A stretch of 64,000 bases of DNA from Alphaproteobacteria bacterium (GTDB taxonomy: Bacteria > Pseudomonadota > Alphaproteobacteria > Thalassobaculales > Thalassobaculaceae), in contig JANSYC010000012.1 in NCBI GenBank assembly GCA_024742605.1, positions 1 through 64,000 on the forward strand. The letters are read 5' to 3'. Below are positions 10,455-19,033 of the stretch, in pieces. Under the pieces are notes generated by a model. The model was not told where the DNA came from. It did not search any database and was given only the letters and a program-made list of their open reading frames with translations. The translations under genes were made by a program, and so were the position numbers. Each line of letters opens with the position of its first letter. Position 1 is the stretch's first letter.

Positions 10455-12135
10455 TGCGCTTCCCTCCTCTCGACGGCACTTCAATCATCAGCTCGCGGCG
10501 AATTTCGGGCGCGTTTTCGTCAACCGCCGCCACACCAAGGAGCGGGGCGGCCCGTTCGACGATGCGCTTGACCGCCGGTGCCGCCACCCAGCCGCCGCTG
10601 GCGTAGCCGTGGCTGTGCTTCTGGCCCTTCGGCTCGTCGACCATGATCAGCACCACGTAGCGCGGCGCGTTCATCGGAAATGCGGCGACGAAGGACGAGA
10701 TCAGGCTCTTCTTCTTGTAGCCACCGCGACCGCCCGGTTTCTCCGCCGTGCCGGTCTTGCCGCCGATCAGATAACCCTCCGCGGCACTCTTACGGCCGGT
10801 TCCCCCCAGCACCACAAGCCGCATCAGACGGCGCATGTCATGGGAGGTCTGCTCGGAGATCACCCGTTCGCCCGGTCCGGGGGCATCCGTCCGCAGCAGC
10901 GTGATCGGCTGCTTGATCCCACCGTTCACCACCGTCGCGACACCCGAGGCCAGATGCATCGGGCTGACCGAGATGCCATGGCCGAAAGCGATCGTCATCG
11001 TGTTGATTTCACGCCACGTGCCCGGCCACAGCGGGCGCCCGCGCTCGGGCAGCTCCAGCGGCAGCTTTCCGAGAAAGCCGATCCGGCCCATGAAGGTCTT
11101 CTGCGCCTCGGTTCCGGCATCCATGGCCATCTTCACCGAGCCGATGTTCGACGAGTACATGAAGATCTCGGGCGTCGAAAGCCAGCGCGCCTTGGGATGA
11201 TCGTCGTTGATCGTGAACCGCGAGATCTTGATCGGATTGGTCGCATCGTAGCCGCCGGTCAGGGTGGTGGTGCCCTCTTCCAGCGCCATCGCGGTGTTAA
11301 AGATCTTGAAGGTCGACCCCATCTCGTAGACGCCCAGGGACGCCCGGTTGAACTCGGCCTCGTCCGGTATATCGCCCGAGCCGTTGGGATCGAAATCCGG
11401 CAAAGAGACCATGGCAATCGTCTCGCCACTGTCCACGTCCAGGACGACCCCGGTTCCACCGATCCCCTCGAAGGAAATGATCTGGCGCGCCAGTTCCTCG
11501 CGCACGATGTGCTGAACCCGCAGGTCGAGGGACAGGCGGAGAGGATCCCGCCCGCTGCGCAGAACATCGTCGAACGCCTGCTCCAATCCGGCCAGTCCCA
11601 TCCCGTCGACATTGGTGTAGCCGATGGCATGCGCGGTCAGCGGGCCCTGCGGATAGACCCGGCGCCATTCGTCCTGGAAATGCAGGCCCGGAATTCCGAG
11701 ATTGTTGACCTCGAACTGTTCGGTCGGGGTCAGGGTGCGCTTCAGCCAGACGAACCGCCGCTCGGTCTTGAGCTGGGCTGCGACCTCCGCCGGGTTCAGA
11801 TCGGTCAGCACCGTCACCAGACGTTGAGCCGCCCGATCCGCGTCGAGAATTTCCTTGGGATCGCCGTACAGCGACGGCGTGCGCAGCGAGGTCGCCAGCA
11901 GCATGCCGTTGCGGTCCAGAATGTCCGCGCGCCCGGTGGTCAGGGTCGTTCCGGAAGAACTGGCGACATTCGGCTCGTTGTGATCGCGCAGCGCCGAGAG
12001 CTCGATCACCCGTCCGCCCACGGCCGCGAAGCCCAGCGCGATCAGACAGCCCGCCACCAGCAGCCGGTTGCGGCCGATCTCGATCGCCTGCTTGGCGACG
12101 CCGTCAATCTTGACCGAGCGGGAGATCGGATTCAT
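10441..12135 (-). CDS. ftsI: septal peptidoglycan transpeptidase FtsI (PBP3)
   Basis: FtsI, 564 residues, a class B penicillin-binding protein that cross-links septal peptidoglycan in the periplasm. A cytoplasmic N-terminus precedes one membrane anchor (about 25-45). ADILDRNGMLLATS is the pedestal/dimerisation signature. Transpeptidase motifs are SxxK (MGSTFKIF), SxN (YSSNIGS) and KTG (IGGKTGTAEKPGG). The ATG at 12135 overlaps the ftsL stop as ATGA. Length is typical for alphaproteobacterial FtsI. Confidence 0.96.
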   Translation of the reverse strand: MNPISRSVKIDGVAKQAIEIGRNRLLVAGCLIALGFAAVGGRVIELSALRDHNEPNVASSSGTTLTTGRADILDRNGMLLATSLRTPSLYGDPKEILDADRAAQRLVTVLTDLNPAEVAAQLKTERRFVWLKRTLTPTEQFEVNNLGIPGLHFQDEWRRVYPQGPLTAHAIGYTNVDGMGLAGLEQAFDDVLRSGRDPLRLSLDLRVQHIVREELARQIISFEGIGGTGVVLDVDSGETIAMVSLPDFDPNGSGDIPDEAEFNRASLGVYEMGSTFKIFNTAMALEEGTTTLTGGYDATNPIKISRFTINDDHPKARWLSTPEIFMYSSNIGSVKMAMDAGTEAQKTFMGRIGFLGKLPLELPERGRPLWPGTWREINTMTIAFGHGISVSPMHLASGVATVVNGGIKQPITLLRTDAPGPGERVISEQTSHDMRRLMRLVVLGGTGRKSAAEGYLIGGKTGTAEKPGGRGGYKKKSLISSFVAAFPMNAPRYVVLIMVDEPKGQKHSHGYASGGWVAAPAVKRIVERAAPLLGVAAVDENAPEIRRELMIEVPSRGGKRNATF

Positions 12136-12623
12136 TGCACCCCCATCCCGACCGTCATGACGGCCGCCGACACGCGGGGGCCGGCCGGGGCCTGCTGCTG
12201 CAGGATCGGCGCGGAGCGGACAGCCATGATCCCGCCCGAGGCGCGCGGCGCGCCATGACGCGGACGCATCTGGGGCAGCGGCGGCAGATTGGCCGCGATC
12301 AGCTGTTCCTCGGTAATCCGGATGGTGGTGTCGTCGGCTTCGAAGTCCGGCATCCGCATCGGCAGTGCCTCAAGCGCGCCCAGGCGCCGTTCTTCCAATG
12401 GCACCAGCTTCAGGTGACGGCGCACCAGGGCTTCCAGCCGGTCCGGTCGGTTCAGATAGCTCCATTCGGCCTCCAGCACGTGGATCGCTTCCTGATCCGC
12501 CAGAATGCCGCGATGCAGGGCCGCGAGCTGGTCTTCCTTGTTCTGGACCTCGTATTTGAGCAGGAAGAGGGCCACGCCGACACAGGTCGCGATCAGAAAC
12601 CAGATGATGGTGGAACGGCGCAT
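12132..12623 (-). CDS. ftsL: cell division protein FtsL
   Basis: A 163-residue bitopic protein at the ftsL position between rsmH and ftsI. It has a very short cytoplasmic N-terminus, one membrane span (about 6-24) and a periplasmic coiled-coil (about 25-75, YEVQNKEDQLAALHRGILADQEAIHVLEAEW given here only as a region) containing the FtsL-like YLNRPDRLEALVRRHLKLVP. The C-terminal third (about 100-163) is a Pro/Met/Ala-rich tail unlike short FtsL proteins. RsmH stop and FtsL start share TGATG. Identification relies on position and topology because FtsL diverges fast. Confidence 0.88.
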   Translation of the reverse strand: MRRSTIIWFLIATCVGVALFLLKYEVQNKEDQLAALHRGILADQEAIHVLEAEWSYLNRPDRLEALVRRHLKLVPLEERRLGALEALPMRMPDFEADDTTIRITEEQLIAANLPPLPQMRPRHGAPRASGGIMAVRSAPILQQQAPAGPRVSAAVMTVGMGVQ

Positions 12624-13642
12624 CAGGCTGCCTCCTCCCGGTCATGCGCCGAAGCATCGGTCCGTTCCGCCACCCGCAGGCGGGCCGAACGGGACCGGGA
12701 ATTGCGCAGCGTCTCCTCATCGCCCGGCACGATCGGCCGACCGGTGATCACGCGGAAGCTGGGCTTGGGGCCGACCTGGGTCCGGATCGCCGCAGGGTCA
12801 TGCCGGCTGGGACCCGCCACCTTGCCGGAGCGGGCCCGCAGGAAGGTCTTCACCCGCCGGTCCTCGAGGGAATGAAAAGAGACCACGGCCAGCCGTCCGT
12901 TCGGGGAGAGCAACCGCTCGGCAGCACTGAGGCCGTGGTCGAGTTCGTCAAGCTCGCGGTTCACATGGATCCGCAGGGCCTGAAAGGTGCGGGTGGCGGG
13001 ATCGATGCTCCGCTCACCGGATTTCTTGCGCGGCGCGTGCGGCACCGACTTGCGCACCAGATCGGCCAGGGTACTGGTCCGGTCGATCCGGGCCGTCAGG
13101 CGGGCGGCCACTATGGCGCGGGCGATCCGGCGGGCGTACCGCTCCTCGCCCAGATGAAAGATGATGTCGGCAAGCTCCCCCTCGCCGGCGGTGTTCACCA
13201 CATCGGCGGCCGAGGCCCCCTCGCGCTCCATCCGCATGTCGAGCGGGCCGTCGGCCCGGAATGAGAACCCCCGCTCCGCCTGATCCAGCTGCGGGGAGGA
13301 GACGCCCAGGTCCAGAGCGATCCCGTCGACGGAGTCGCAGCCGGCCGCGCGCACCAGCCGGTCCATCTCGCCGAACCGTCCGGTCAGCGGCACCAGCCGT
13401 GTCCCATAGGTCTCGGCCAGCTCGGCCGCCCGCGCGATGGCGTCCGGGTCCCGGTCGATCGCGAACACGGTGCAGTCGGCAGCATCGAGGATCGCGCGGG
13501 TGTAGCCGCCCACCCCGAAGGTGCCGTCCACATAGCGCCCCCCGTCCCGGGGCTGCAGCGCGTCCACCACCTCGGTCAGCAGGACCGAGACATGATCTTG
13601 TGCGTTATGATTCGGGGTCCGCTCCTGGGGCGCGTCGGTCAT
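12623..13642 (-). CDS. rsmH: 16S rRNA (cytosine1402-N4)-methyltransferase
   Basis: RsmH (MraW), 339 residues, an AdoMet-dependent enzyme that methylates N4 of C1402 in 16S rRNA. Motifs are [13 protein letters not shown], the SAM loop [47 protein letters not shown] and [11 protein letters not shown]. The start at 13642 makes ATGA with the mraZ stop. The reading frame stays open upstream across mraZ, but homology begins at this start. Confidence 0.96.
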   Translation of the reverse strand: MTDAPQERTPNHNAQDHVSVLLTEVVDALQPRDGGRYVDGTFGVGGYTRAILDAADCTVFAIDRDPDAIARAAELAETYGTRLVPLTGRFGEMDRLVRAAGCDSVDGIALDLGVSSPQLDQAERGFSFRADGPLDMRMEREGASAADVVNTAGEGELADIIFHLGEERYARRIARAIVAARLTARIDRTSTLADLVRKSVPHAPRKKSGERSIDPATRTFQALRIHVNRELDELDHGLSAAERLLSPNGRLAVVSFHSLEDRRVKTFLRARSGKVAGPSRHDPAAIRTQVGPKPSFRVITGRPIVPGDEETLRNSRSRSARLRVAERTDASAHDREEAA

Positions 13643-14103
13643 TCGCCGCCTCCCCCGGGCTTGACGATCCGCAGGGTCGCGCCGGATTTCCGCGCCCGCT
13701 CCCGGGCCGCCTCGCGGTGGGCCTTGAAGGCGTCCGGCGCCCAGAGCTGGAAGCCCTTGCCGAGGCCCACGAACATGGCGGTGCCGTTCAGCCCGGCGAA
13801 CCCGATCAGATCCTTCGGCAGCATCACCCGTCCGTCGCCGTCGACGGTCAGGCGGACGGAATCCGACAGAATGGTCTGCAGGTTCTCGGCTTCTTCGGAG
13901 AACGCGTCCAGCGCGTCGATCGAGTCTGCGATCTGTTCGATCCGCTCGTCGCCGCAGCCTTCCAGGCAGGGGTGCTTGAAGGACGGATAGAGGATCAGCC
14001 CGGTCGACTTCTCCTGTTCCAAGGCGGCGCGGAACGACGCGGGCACGGACACGCGGCCCTTCCCGTCGACCTTGTTTTCGAATGTGGACAGAAATACCGC
14101 CAC
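13639..14103 (-). CDS. mraZ: transcriptional regulator MraZ
   Basis: MraZ, 154 residues, an AbrB-like ring-forming DNA-binding protein that autoregulates the dcw operon. It shows the two characteristic repeats: [22 protein letters not shown] at the start and [18 protein letters not shown] in the second half. The start is called as GTG at 14103 because conservation begins at VAVFLSTF. The frame continues upstream as low-complexity Arg-rich sequence, which I judge to be non-coding leader. The TGGG boxes upstream are its probable target. Confidence 0.93.
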   Translation of the reverse strand: MAVFLSTFENKVDGKGRVSVPASFRAALEQEKSTGLILYPSFKHPCLEGCGDERIEQIADSIDALDAFSEEAENLQTILSDSVRLTVDGDGRVMLPKDLIGFAGLNGTAMFVGLGKGFQLWAPDAFKAHREAARERARKSGATLRIVKPGGGGE

Positions 14104-14287
14104 TTCGTCCGCCCGCCGGGCAACCCGACGCCTCCTTGTTCTTCGGTATCCGCGACCCTTCGGCCTTCTCCTTCTGCCCCGCTCCGGCTCCGGTCTCCCG
14201 CGTCCCCGAGCTGCAACCTGCAGCCACCTTCGCGAGCCCGAAGGGACCGCCTCCACCCAACCAGATGGCGCACGACCCCCCTTCACA
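14104..14287 (-). other. untranslated leader of mraZ
   Basis: About 180 bases separate the mraZ GTG from the nearest TGGG box. The reading frame of mraZ is open here but encodes Arg/Gly/Pro-rich low complexity with no MraZ homology, so I treat it as leader. If the promoter lies at the boxes, the transcript has an unusually long 5' leader. No clear terminator or riboswitch fold was seen. Confidence 0.4.
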
Positions 14288-14327
14288 TGGGATTAATTGG
14301 GATACCATGGGATTTTATGGGCGTCAA
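14288..14327 (-). promoter_or_regulatory. probable MraZ operator and promoter
   Basis: Four TGGG elements start at 14288, 14298, 14308 and 14318 on the plus strand, at exactly 10-bp spacing. Known MraZ sites in E. coli are TGGGN repeats separated by five bases, which this matches. On the minus strand a TTGACG (14327 to 14322) could be a -35 element with a poor -10 (TATCCC, 14304 to 14299) 17 bases away, inside the box array. Binding there would block the promoter. The promoter call is weaker than the operator call. Confidence 0.7.
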
Positions 14328-14442
14328 CGGAAATACCTGGTGTTTGCTTGGGATTTACCCGTGAAATCAGGGGCTTCCTGAACCGGCTTAAATCACGCCA
14401 AGACGAAAAACCCCGAAACAAAGACCAAGTGATTCCAGTGAT

Positions 14443-14472
14443 TTGTGAATATTGTTCGCTATATGTTCTAAT
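14443..14472 (+). promoter_or_regulatory. LexA-like box inside a promoter-like sequence
   Basis: GTTC at 14454-14457 and GTTC at 14465-14468 are separated by seven bases, the alphaproteobacterial LexA direct-repeat consensus. On the plus strand it sits between a TTGTGA (14443-14448) and TCTAAT (14467-14472) with an 18-base spacer, which resembles a sigma70 promoter. The next plus-strand gene is the DUF547 gene, about 250 bases on. The mraZ operator is about 130 bases away on the other side. An 8-base-defined motif is expected about twice by chance in a window this size. Confidence 0.45.
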
Positions 14473-14512
14473 CTAGGGTGAGTCTGGAATCAGGTCGGAT
14501 TCGCCTGGGACA

Positions 14513-14543
14513 GGGTGGAGCAAGGGTGGAGCAACGGTGGAGC
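14513..14543. repeat. three tandem copies of an 11-bp unit
   Basis: GGGTGGAGCAA occurs twice in perfect tandem (14513-14523, 14524-14534), followed by a third degenerate copy CGGTGGAGC. It lies in the non-coding stretch between the LexA-like site and the DUF547 gene. Function is unknown. The rest of 14330-14717 holds no convincing gene. Confidence 0.7.
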
Positions 14544-14717
14544 GGGGATGGGTAGCGCGTCGGGTGGCGCCCCTCGACTGGCTCAGGGCGAGGGACATCA
14601 GGGGTGACGCACAGGTTTTCGGGGCGTCACGGCCATTCACATCGGCGTGCCGCCGGTCGACGCGGCGCCCCGGCGTCCCCATACCCAAGTACACGGCACC
14701 GACAGGATGAGATCACC

Positions 14718-15587
14718 ATGCACATGCCACCCAGCCTTCGCCCCGTCTCCTCTTTGCTCACGACCGCCGTGGCCGCCGCGTCACTCTTCCTCGCCGCGAG
14801 CGCGGCTCTCGCCGACACCGGCCCGCGCCCGGATCTGTGGCCGCGGTGGCAGACCCATGATCCGGCGTCCGAAAAACGCCTCGATCCCTCGGCGTTCGAC
14901 GCCTTTCTGGCAAAATACCGCGTGATGGGCGCCGACGGGGTGGTGCGGATCGCCTACGGCGCGGTCACCCAGGCCGACAAGAGCACCCTGCAGTCCTATA
15001 TCGACGAGCTGTCCGGCGTGCCGATCTCGACCTACGACCGGGATGCGCAGTTCGCCTACTGGATCAATCTGTACAATGCGGCAACCATAGACCTGATCCT
15101 GGACCATTATCCGCTCGACAGCATCGTCGACGTCCCCTTGGGCGGATTCTTCAGTTTCGGACCCTGGGGGGCCGATATCCTGACGGTGGAGGGCCAGGCG
15201 ATCAGCCTGAACGACATCGAGCACCGCATCCTTCGCCCGATCTGGCAGGACAGCCGCGTCCACTACGTGATCAACTGCGCCTCGATCGGCTGCCCGAACG
15301 TCCCGGCACTCGCCCTGCGCGCCGACGACCTGGACAGAACGATGGAGGCGGCGGCACGCGCCTATGTCAACGACCCCCGAGGCGCGCGGGTGGAGGACGG
15401 TGCGCTGACCGTTTCCAGCATCTACGTCTGGTTCGAGAGCGATTTCGTGCGCTCCCACGGCAGCGTGATCGCCCATCTCCGCGCCTTCGCCGACCCGGAG
15501 ACCCGCGAGCGGTTGCGCGGCATCGAAACCGTGTCGGACGACGCCTACGACTGGTCCCTGAACGATGCAACAGGCTCGGGGCGATAA
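14718..15587 (+). CDS. secreted DUF547 domain protein
   Basis: A 289-residue protein with an N-terminal signal peptide (about 1-33, hydrophobic core LLTTAVAAASLFLAASAALA, cleavage near ALA-DT), so probably periplasmic. The remainder matches DUF547, with FAYWINLYNAATIDLIL, LSLNDIEH-like ISLNDIEHRILRP and HYVINCASIGCPNVP. The two Cys of INCASIGCP and the surrounding His are the conserved core. The biochemical role of DUF547 is not established. I chose ATG at 14718 because AGGATGA precedes it and the signal peptide starts there. The next feature, rnpB, is convergent. Confidence 0.85.
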   Translation: MHMPPSLRPVSSLLTTAVAAASLFLAASAALADTGPRPDLWPRWQTHDPASEKRLDPSAFDAFLAKYRVMGADGVVRIAYGAVTQADKSTLQSYIDELSGVPISTYDRDAQFAYWINLYNAATIDLILDHYPLDSIVDVPLGGFFSFGPWGADILTVEGQAISLNDIEHRILRPIWQDSRVHYVINCASIGCPNVPALALRADDLDRTMEAAARAYVNDPRGARVEDGALTVSSIYVWFESDFVRSHGSVIAHLRAFADPETRERLRGIETVSDDAYDWSLNDATGSGR

Positions 15588-15624
15588 CCGCATCCCCGAT
15601 GAACAGGACACCTCAAAACGAAAA

Positions 15625-16067
<443 letters not shown>

Positions 16068-16098
16068 AGAGCGGGCATAGGCCTCGGGCGGGGACGCG

Positions 16099-16701
16099 TC
16101 AAGCGCGGCGTGTCCGATCCGGGCGCCGGGCCTGATCGCTCGGCTCTCCGGTCTCGGCCCGAGCCGAGAGCGAGCAGCCGACCAGCCAGACATCGTCGCC
16201 CGACGGCCCCATGACCGGCAGGGACATGGTCTCCAGCGACCCGAAATGTCCGCCGGAGACGAAGCGCGCGAGGAGAAACGCCGGCGCGCCGCTCTCCGCC
16301 ACCCGGTTCGACAGGGCGATGCAGGCCTCCGCCTCCTCCGCCACCATGTGCTTGCGGAACGGAACGTTGGTCACGTCATTGCCGAACAGCCAGACGATGT
16401 CGGAACCCAGCAGCCGGTAGCGCCAGTCGTCGCGTGCCTCGGTCCGCTCGATCACGAAGAAAGCCCCCATCAGACCCAGATCATGGACGACCTCGAACCC
16501 GAAGGCCGAGCGTGGCGGCAGACCCCCAGCCGGCCTGCTCGCGAGCCAGTGGCTGTGAAGCGCTACGGCCTTCGGATGGATCGGGGCATCGATCGGCTTG
16601 AACTCCGGCATGTCGAACCGTTCGCGAGCCTGCCCGAACCGGCCTCGGGTCGGATCGAATTGATCCTTCCAGACAGAATCGCTGTCATCCATCATCCCCA
16701 T
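16099..16701 (-). CDS. PAS_5-type single-domain protein
   Basis: A 200-residue soluble protein resembling the alphaproteobacterial PAS_5 (DUF1488-unrelated, PF07310-like) family: LPPRSAFGFEVVHDLGLMGAFFVIERTEARD, then RYRLLGSDIVWLFGNDVTN, and a C-terminal SLPVMGPSGDDVWLVGCSL strand pair. No output domain, membrane segment or signal peptide is present, so any sensory partner is unknown. The C-terminus is charged and probably disordered. ATG at 16701 follows a run of ten Gs on its own strand. Two relatives occur at 26.1 and 36.4 kb. Family membership is by eye. Confidence 0.65.
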   Translation of the reverse strand: MGMMDDSDSVWKDQFDPTRGRFGQARERFDMPEFKPIDAPIHPKAVALHSHWLASRPAGGLPPRSAFGFEVVHDLGLMGAFFVIERTEARDDWRYRLLGSDIVWLFGNDVTNVPFRKHMVAEEAEACIALSNRVAESGAPAFLLARFVSGGHFGSLETMSLPVMGPSGDDVWLVGCSLSARAETGEPSDQARRPDRTRRA

Positions 16702-16711
16702 CCCCCCCCCC
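16702..16711. repeat. homopolymer C10 (G10 on coding strand)
   Basis: Ten consecutive Cs lie directly upstream of the PAS_5 start codon, so the run occupies the ribosome binding site position on the minus strand. A tract of this length is prone to slippage and to sequencing error. Length changes here would alter spacing but not frame. Confidence 0.8.
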
Positions 16712-16734
16712 TGAGATCAGACCATCGACTATAG

Positions 16735-17069
16735 GAACACAGCCCGGGGGCATGCGCCCGAATTACTTTTTGACAATTTATTTCAACAGTATAAAATATT
16801 ATATATATGCTATTTTACAATATTTATATGGATAAATTATTTTTATTCAGTATTTTTACTTTATTTGTGACTGCGAAAAACCCTTTCGGGCCAATACAAG
16901 TGTGAAACTCCCGATCCGACCAAGCACGCCGATCACACTGTCCGTTGCCGATATCCGATCAGAACAGATGACGGCAGGCCCGCTTTTTCGGTATAGCCGG
17001 TGTTCCCTCTTCCGATGCTGCGGGTCGCGTTGATCCACCGCAGACCACCCTGACCTCATCAACGGTGCC
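16735..17069 (+). promoter_or_regulatory. AT-rich island with a near-consensus sigma70 promoter
   Basis: This 335-base gap has no convincing gene. Bases from about 16760 to 16862 are very AT-rich, in sharp contrast to the flanks. On the plus strand TTGACA (16770-16775) and TAAAAT (16792-16797) are separated by 16 bases. Transcription from it would give a leader of over 250 bases before the MFS gene, or an unannotated RNA. The minus strand here probably also holds the promoter of the PAS_5 gene. Confidence 0.5.
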
Positions 17070-18335
17070 ATGACCGACAGCCCATCTGTCCCGAACGACT
17101 CCCCGATCGACGGCCGCTACGCCTGGGTCCGGCTGGCGATCACCCTCACCGTCGCGATGATCGGCGGGGTCGGCCTGTGGTCCGTGGTGGTGGTGCTGCC
17201 CCGGGTTGAGGCCGAGTTCGGCGCCGATCGGGCGGCAGCATCCTTGCCCTACGCCTTCACCATGCTCGGATTCGCGTTGGGCGGAATCATGATGGGGCGG
17301 ATGGTCGACCGCTACGGGGTGCTGCGGCCTTTGATCTTCGGGGCCTGCTGTATCGCGATTGGGTACATTGGCACCGGCATGGCGCAGTCGCTGTGGCAGT
17401 TCACCATCGGCCACGCGATCCTGATCGGGCTGCTGGGCAGCTCAATCACCTTCGGCCCGCTGATCGCCGATGTCTCCCACTGGTTCGAGAAGCGGCGCGG
17501 AATCGCGGTCGCCGTCGCCGCCAGCGGCAGCTATCTGGCGGGGACCGTCTGGCCGCCGATCGTCGAGGCGATGATGGACGCAATCGGCTGGCGCCAGACC
17601 CATATGGCGATCGGGCTGTTCGCCCTGGCCACCCTTATCCCCCTCGCCTTCCTGCTGCGCCGCCGGCCGCCGCACCAGACGATCTCGACCGCCCGTCCGA
17701 CCGGCGCGCCGCGGGTCGAGCCCGAACTCCTCGACACCGGCCTGCCGAAGCCCGTGCTGCAGGGCCTGCTGATCGTCGCCGGGTTCGCCTGCTGCGTGGC
17801 CATGTCGATGCCTCAGGTGCATATCGTAGCCTATTGCCTGGATCTGGGAATTGACAGCGGACGGGGGGCGGAGATGCTGTCCCTGATGCTGGCGACCGGC
17901 ATCGTGAGCCGACTGGCCTTTGGAGCCATCGCGGACCGGATCGGGCCGTTCAAGACCCTGCTGCTGGCCTCCGGGCTGCAGACGCTGGCACTGCTTCTGT
18001 TCCTGCCGTTCGACAGTCTCATTTCGCTCTACGTGGTCTCGGCCCTGTTCGGGCTGTCCCAGGGCGGGATCGTGCCGACCTATGCCCTCATCATCCGGAA
18101 GGTGTTCCCCGGCAGCCAGGCCGGGACCCGGGTCAGCATCGTGCTGGCGGCGACCATGATCGGCATGGGGGCCGGCGGCTGGATATCCGGCGCACTCTAC
18201 GATCTGACGCTCAGCTACCAGGCCGCGTTCCTGAACGGGGTGGCGTGGAACGTGCTGAATATCGTGATCGCGGTCTTCCTGCTGTACCGGATCAGCGGGA
18301 CGCCGGGCGGGCGTCCGGCGCCGGCGGCCGCCTAG
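17070..18335 (+). CDS. MFS transporter, monocarboxylate/oxalate type
   Basis: A 421-residue inner-membrane carrier with twelve predicted spans in two halves of six. The loop after span 2 carries the MFS motif GRMVDRYGVLRPL, repeated in the second half as GAIADRIGPFKTLLL. The general form, with WFEKRRGIAVAVAASGSYLAGTVWPP in the first half, resembles OFA/MCT-type exchangers of small organic acids, but the substrate cannot be read from sequence. It converges on btaB and their stop codons share CTAG at 18332-18335. Confidence 0.85.
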   Translation: MTDSPSVPNDSPIDGRYAWVRLAITLTVAMIGGVGLWSVVVVLPRVEAEFGADRAAASLPYAFTMLGFALGGIMMGRMVDRYGVLRPLIFGACCIAIGYIGTGMAQSLWQFTIGHAILIGLLGSSITFGPLIADVSHWFEKRRGIAVAVAASGSYLAGTVWPPIVEAMMDAIGWRQTHMAIGLFALATLIPLAFLLRRRPPHQTISTARPTGAPRVEPELLDTGLPKPVLQGLLIVAGFACCVAMSMPQVHIVAYCLDLGIDSGRGAEMLSLMLATGIVSRLAFGAIADRIGPFKTLLLASGLQTLALLLFLPFDSLISLYVVSALFGLSQGGIVPTYALIIRKVFPGSQAGTRVSIVLAATMIGMGAGGWISGALYDLTLSYQAAFLNGVAWNVLNIVIAVFLLYRISGTPGGRPAPAAA

Positions 18336-19033
18336 CCGGCGACCCGCACCCGCGCCAGAAAGGCATAGCCGCGCGTGATCTGGGTAAAGGTGACCCGGGC
18401 GCGGCCGCTGTCGTGCAGGTCCCGCAGATAGGCCGGCAGTTCGGGGCGGTAGTGCACCCCGAACAGGTCGAGCCATTTGAACAGAACCGCCCGGAACCAG
18501 CGCGGCCAACCGGCCTGGTCGCCGAAATCGACGATGTGGATTTCGCCGCCGGGTTTGAGCGCGCCCAACGCATGCTCGATCGATTCGCGCCAGGGTGGGA
18601 TCATCGACAGGGAATAGGAGAACACCACCCGGTCAAGCGGCCCGTCCAGCCCGAAGCTGGCCCGAGGGTCGAACCGCTCGGCGAACCCATGGGACAGGGC
18701 GACCTTCTCGGCGAGGCCCGCGCCCGCCAGTTTGGCACGGGCGGACTTGAGCATTTCCTCCGACGCGTCCAGCCCCATGAACCGAACCTCGGGATAGCGC
18801 CGGGCCAGCAGCACCAGATTGCGCCCGGTACCGCAGCCGACCTCGCAGACCATCTCCCCGGCCCCCGCGCCCAGATCCTCGATCAGGCGGTCGCGTCCGA
18901 ACAGGTAGTAGCGGCGGGTCAGATCGTAGATATGGCGCTGCACCCGGTACATGTCGTCCATGCGCCGGCGCACGAGGGCCAGGTCCTCGCTCCGGTCGCC
19001 CGATTCGGACTTCTCCTCGGTCACTCCGCTCAT
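18332..19033 (-). CDS. btaB: betaine lipid synthesis N-methyltransferase BtaB
   Basis: A 233-residue class I AdoMet methyltransferase with the SAM-binding motif VCEVGCGTGRNL (about residues 62-73), followed by FMGLDASEEML and VVFSYSLSMIPPW. It is called BtaB because it is coupled to a BtaA gene: its ATG at 19033 overlaps the btaA stop as ATGA. BtaB trimethylates diacylglyceryl-homoserine to the betaine lipid DGTS. Alone, the sequence would only support a generic methyltransferase. No Pho box was seen upstream of the operon. Confidence 0.87.
   Translation of the reverse strand: MSGVTEEKSESGDRSEDLALVRRRMDDMYRVQRHIYDLTRRYYLFGRDRLIEDLGAGAGEMVCEVGCGTGRNLVLLARRYPEVRFMGLDASEEMLKSARAKLAGAGLAEKVALSHGFAERFDPRASFGLDGPLDRVVFSYSLSMIPPWRESIEHALGALKPGGEIHIVDFGDQAGWPRWFRAVLFKWLDLFGVHYRPELPAYLRDLHDSGRARVTFTQITRGYAFLARVRVAG

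Noticed and set aside
14104-14286. upstream extension of MraZ to ATG 14286
   Set aside because: It would add 61 low-complexity residues before the conserved FLSTF start and would overlap the first TGGG box; GTG 14103 fits the family.
14604-14717. N-terminal extension of the DUF547 frame
   Set aside because: The residues are Arg/Gly/Pro-rich and precede a good signal peptide start with a ribosome binding site at 14718.
16855-17071. 71-codon open frame on the minus strand
   Set aside because: No ribosome binding site, no homology and it starts in the AT-rich island; treated as chance.
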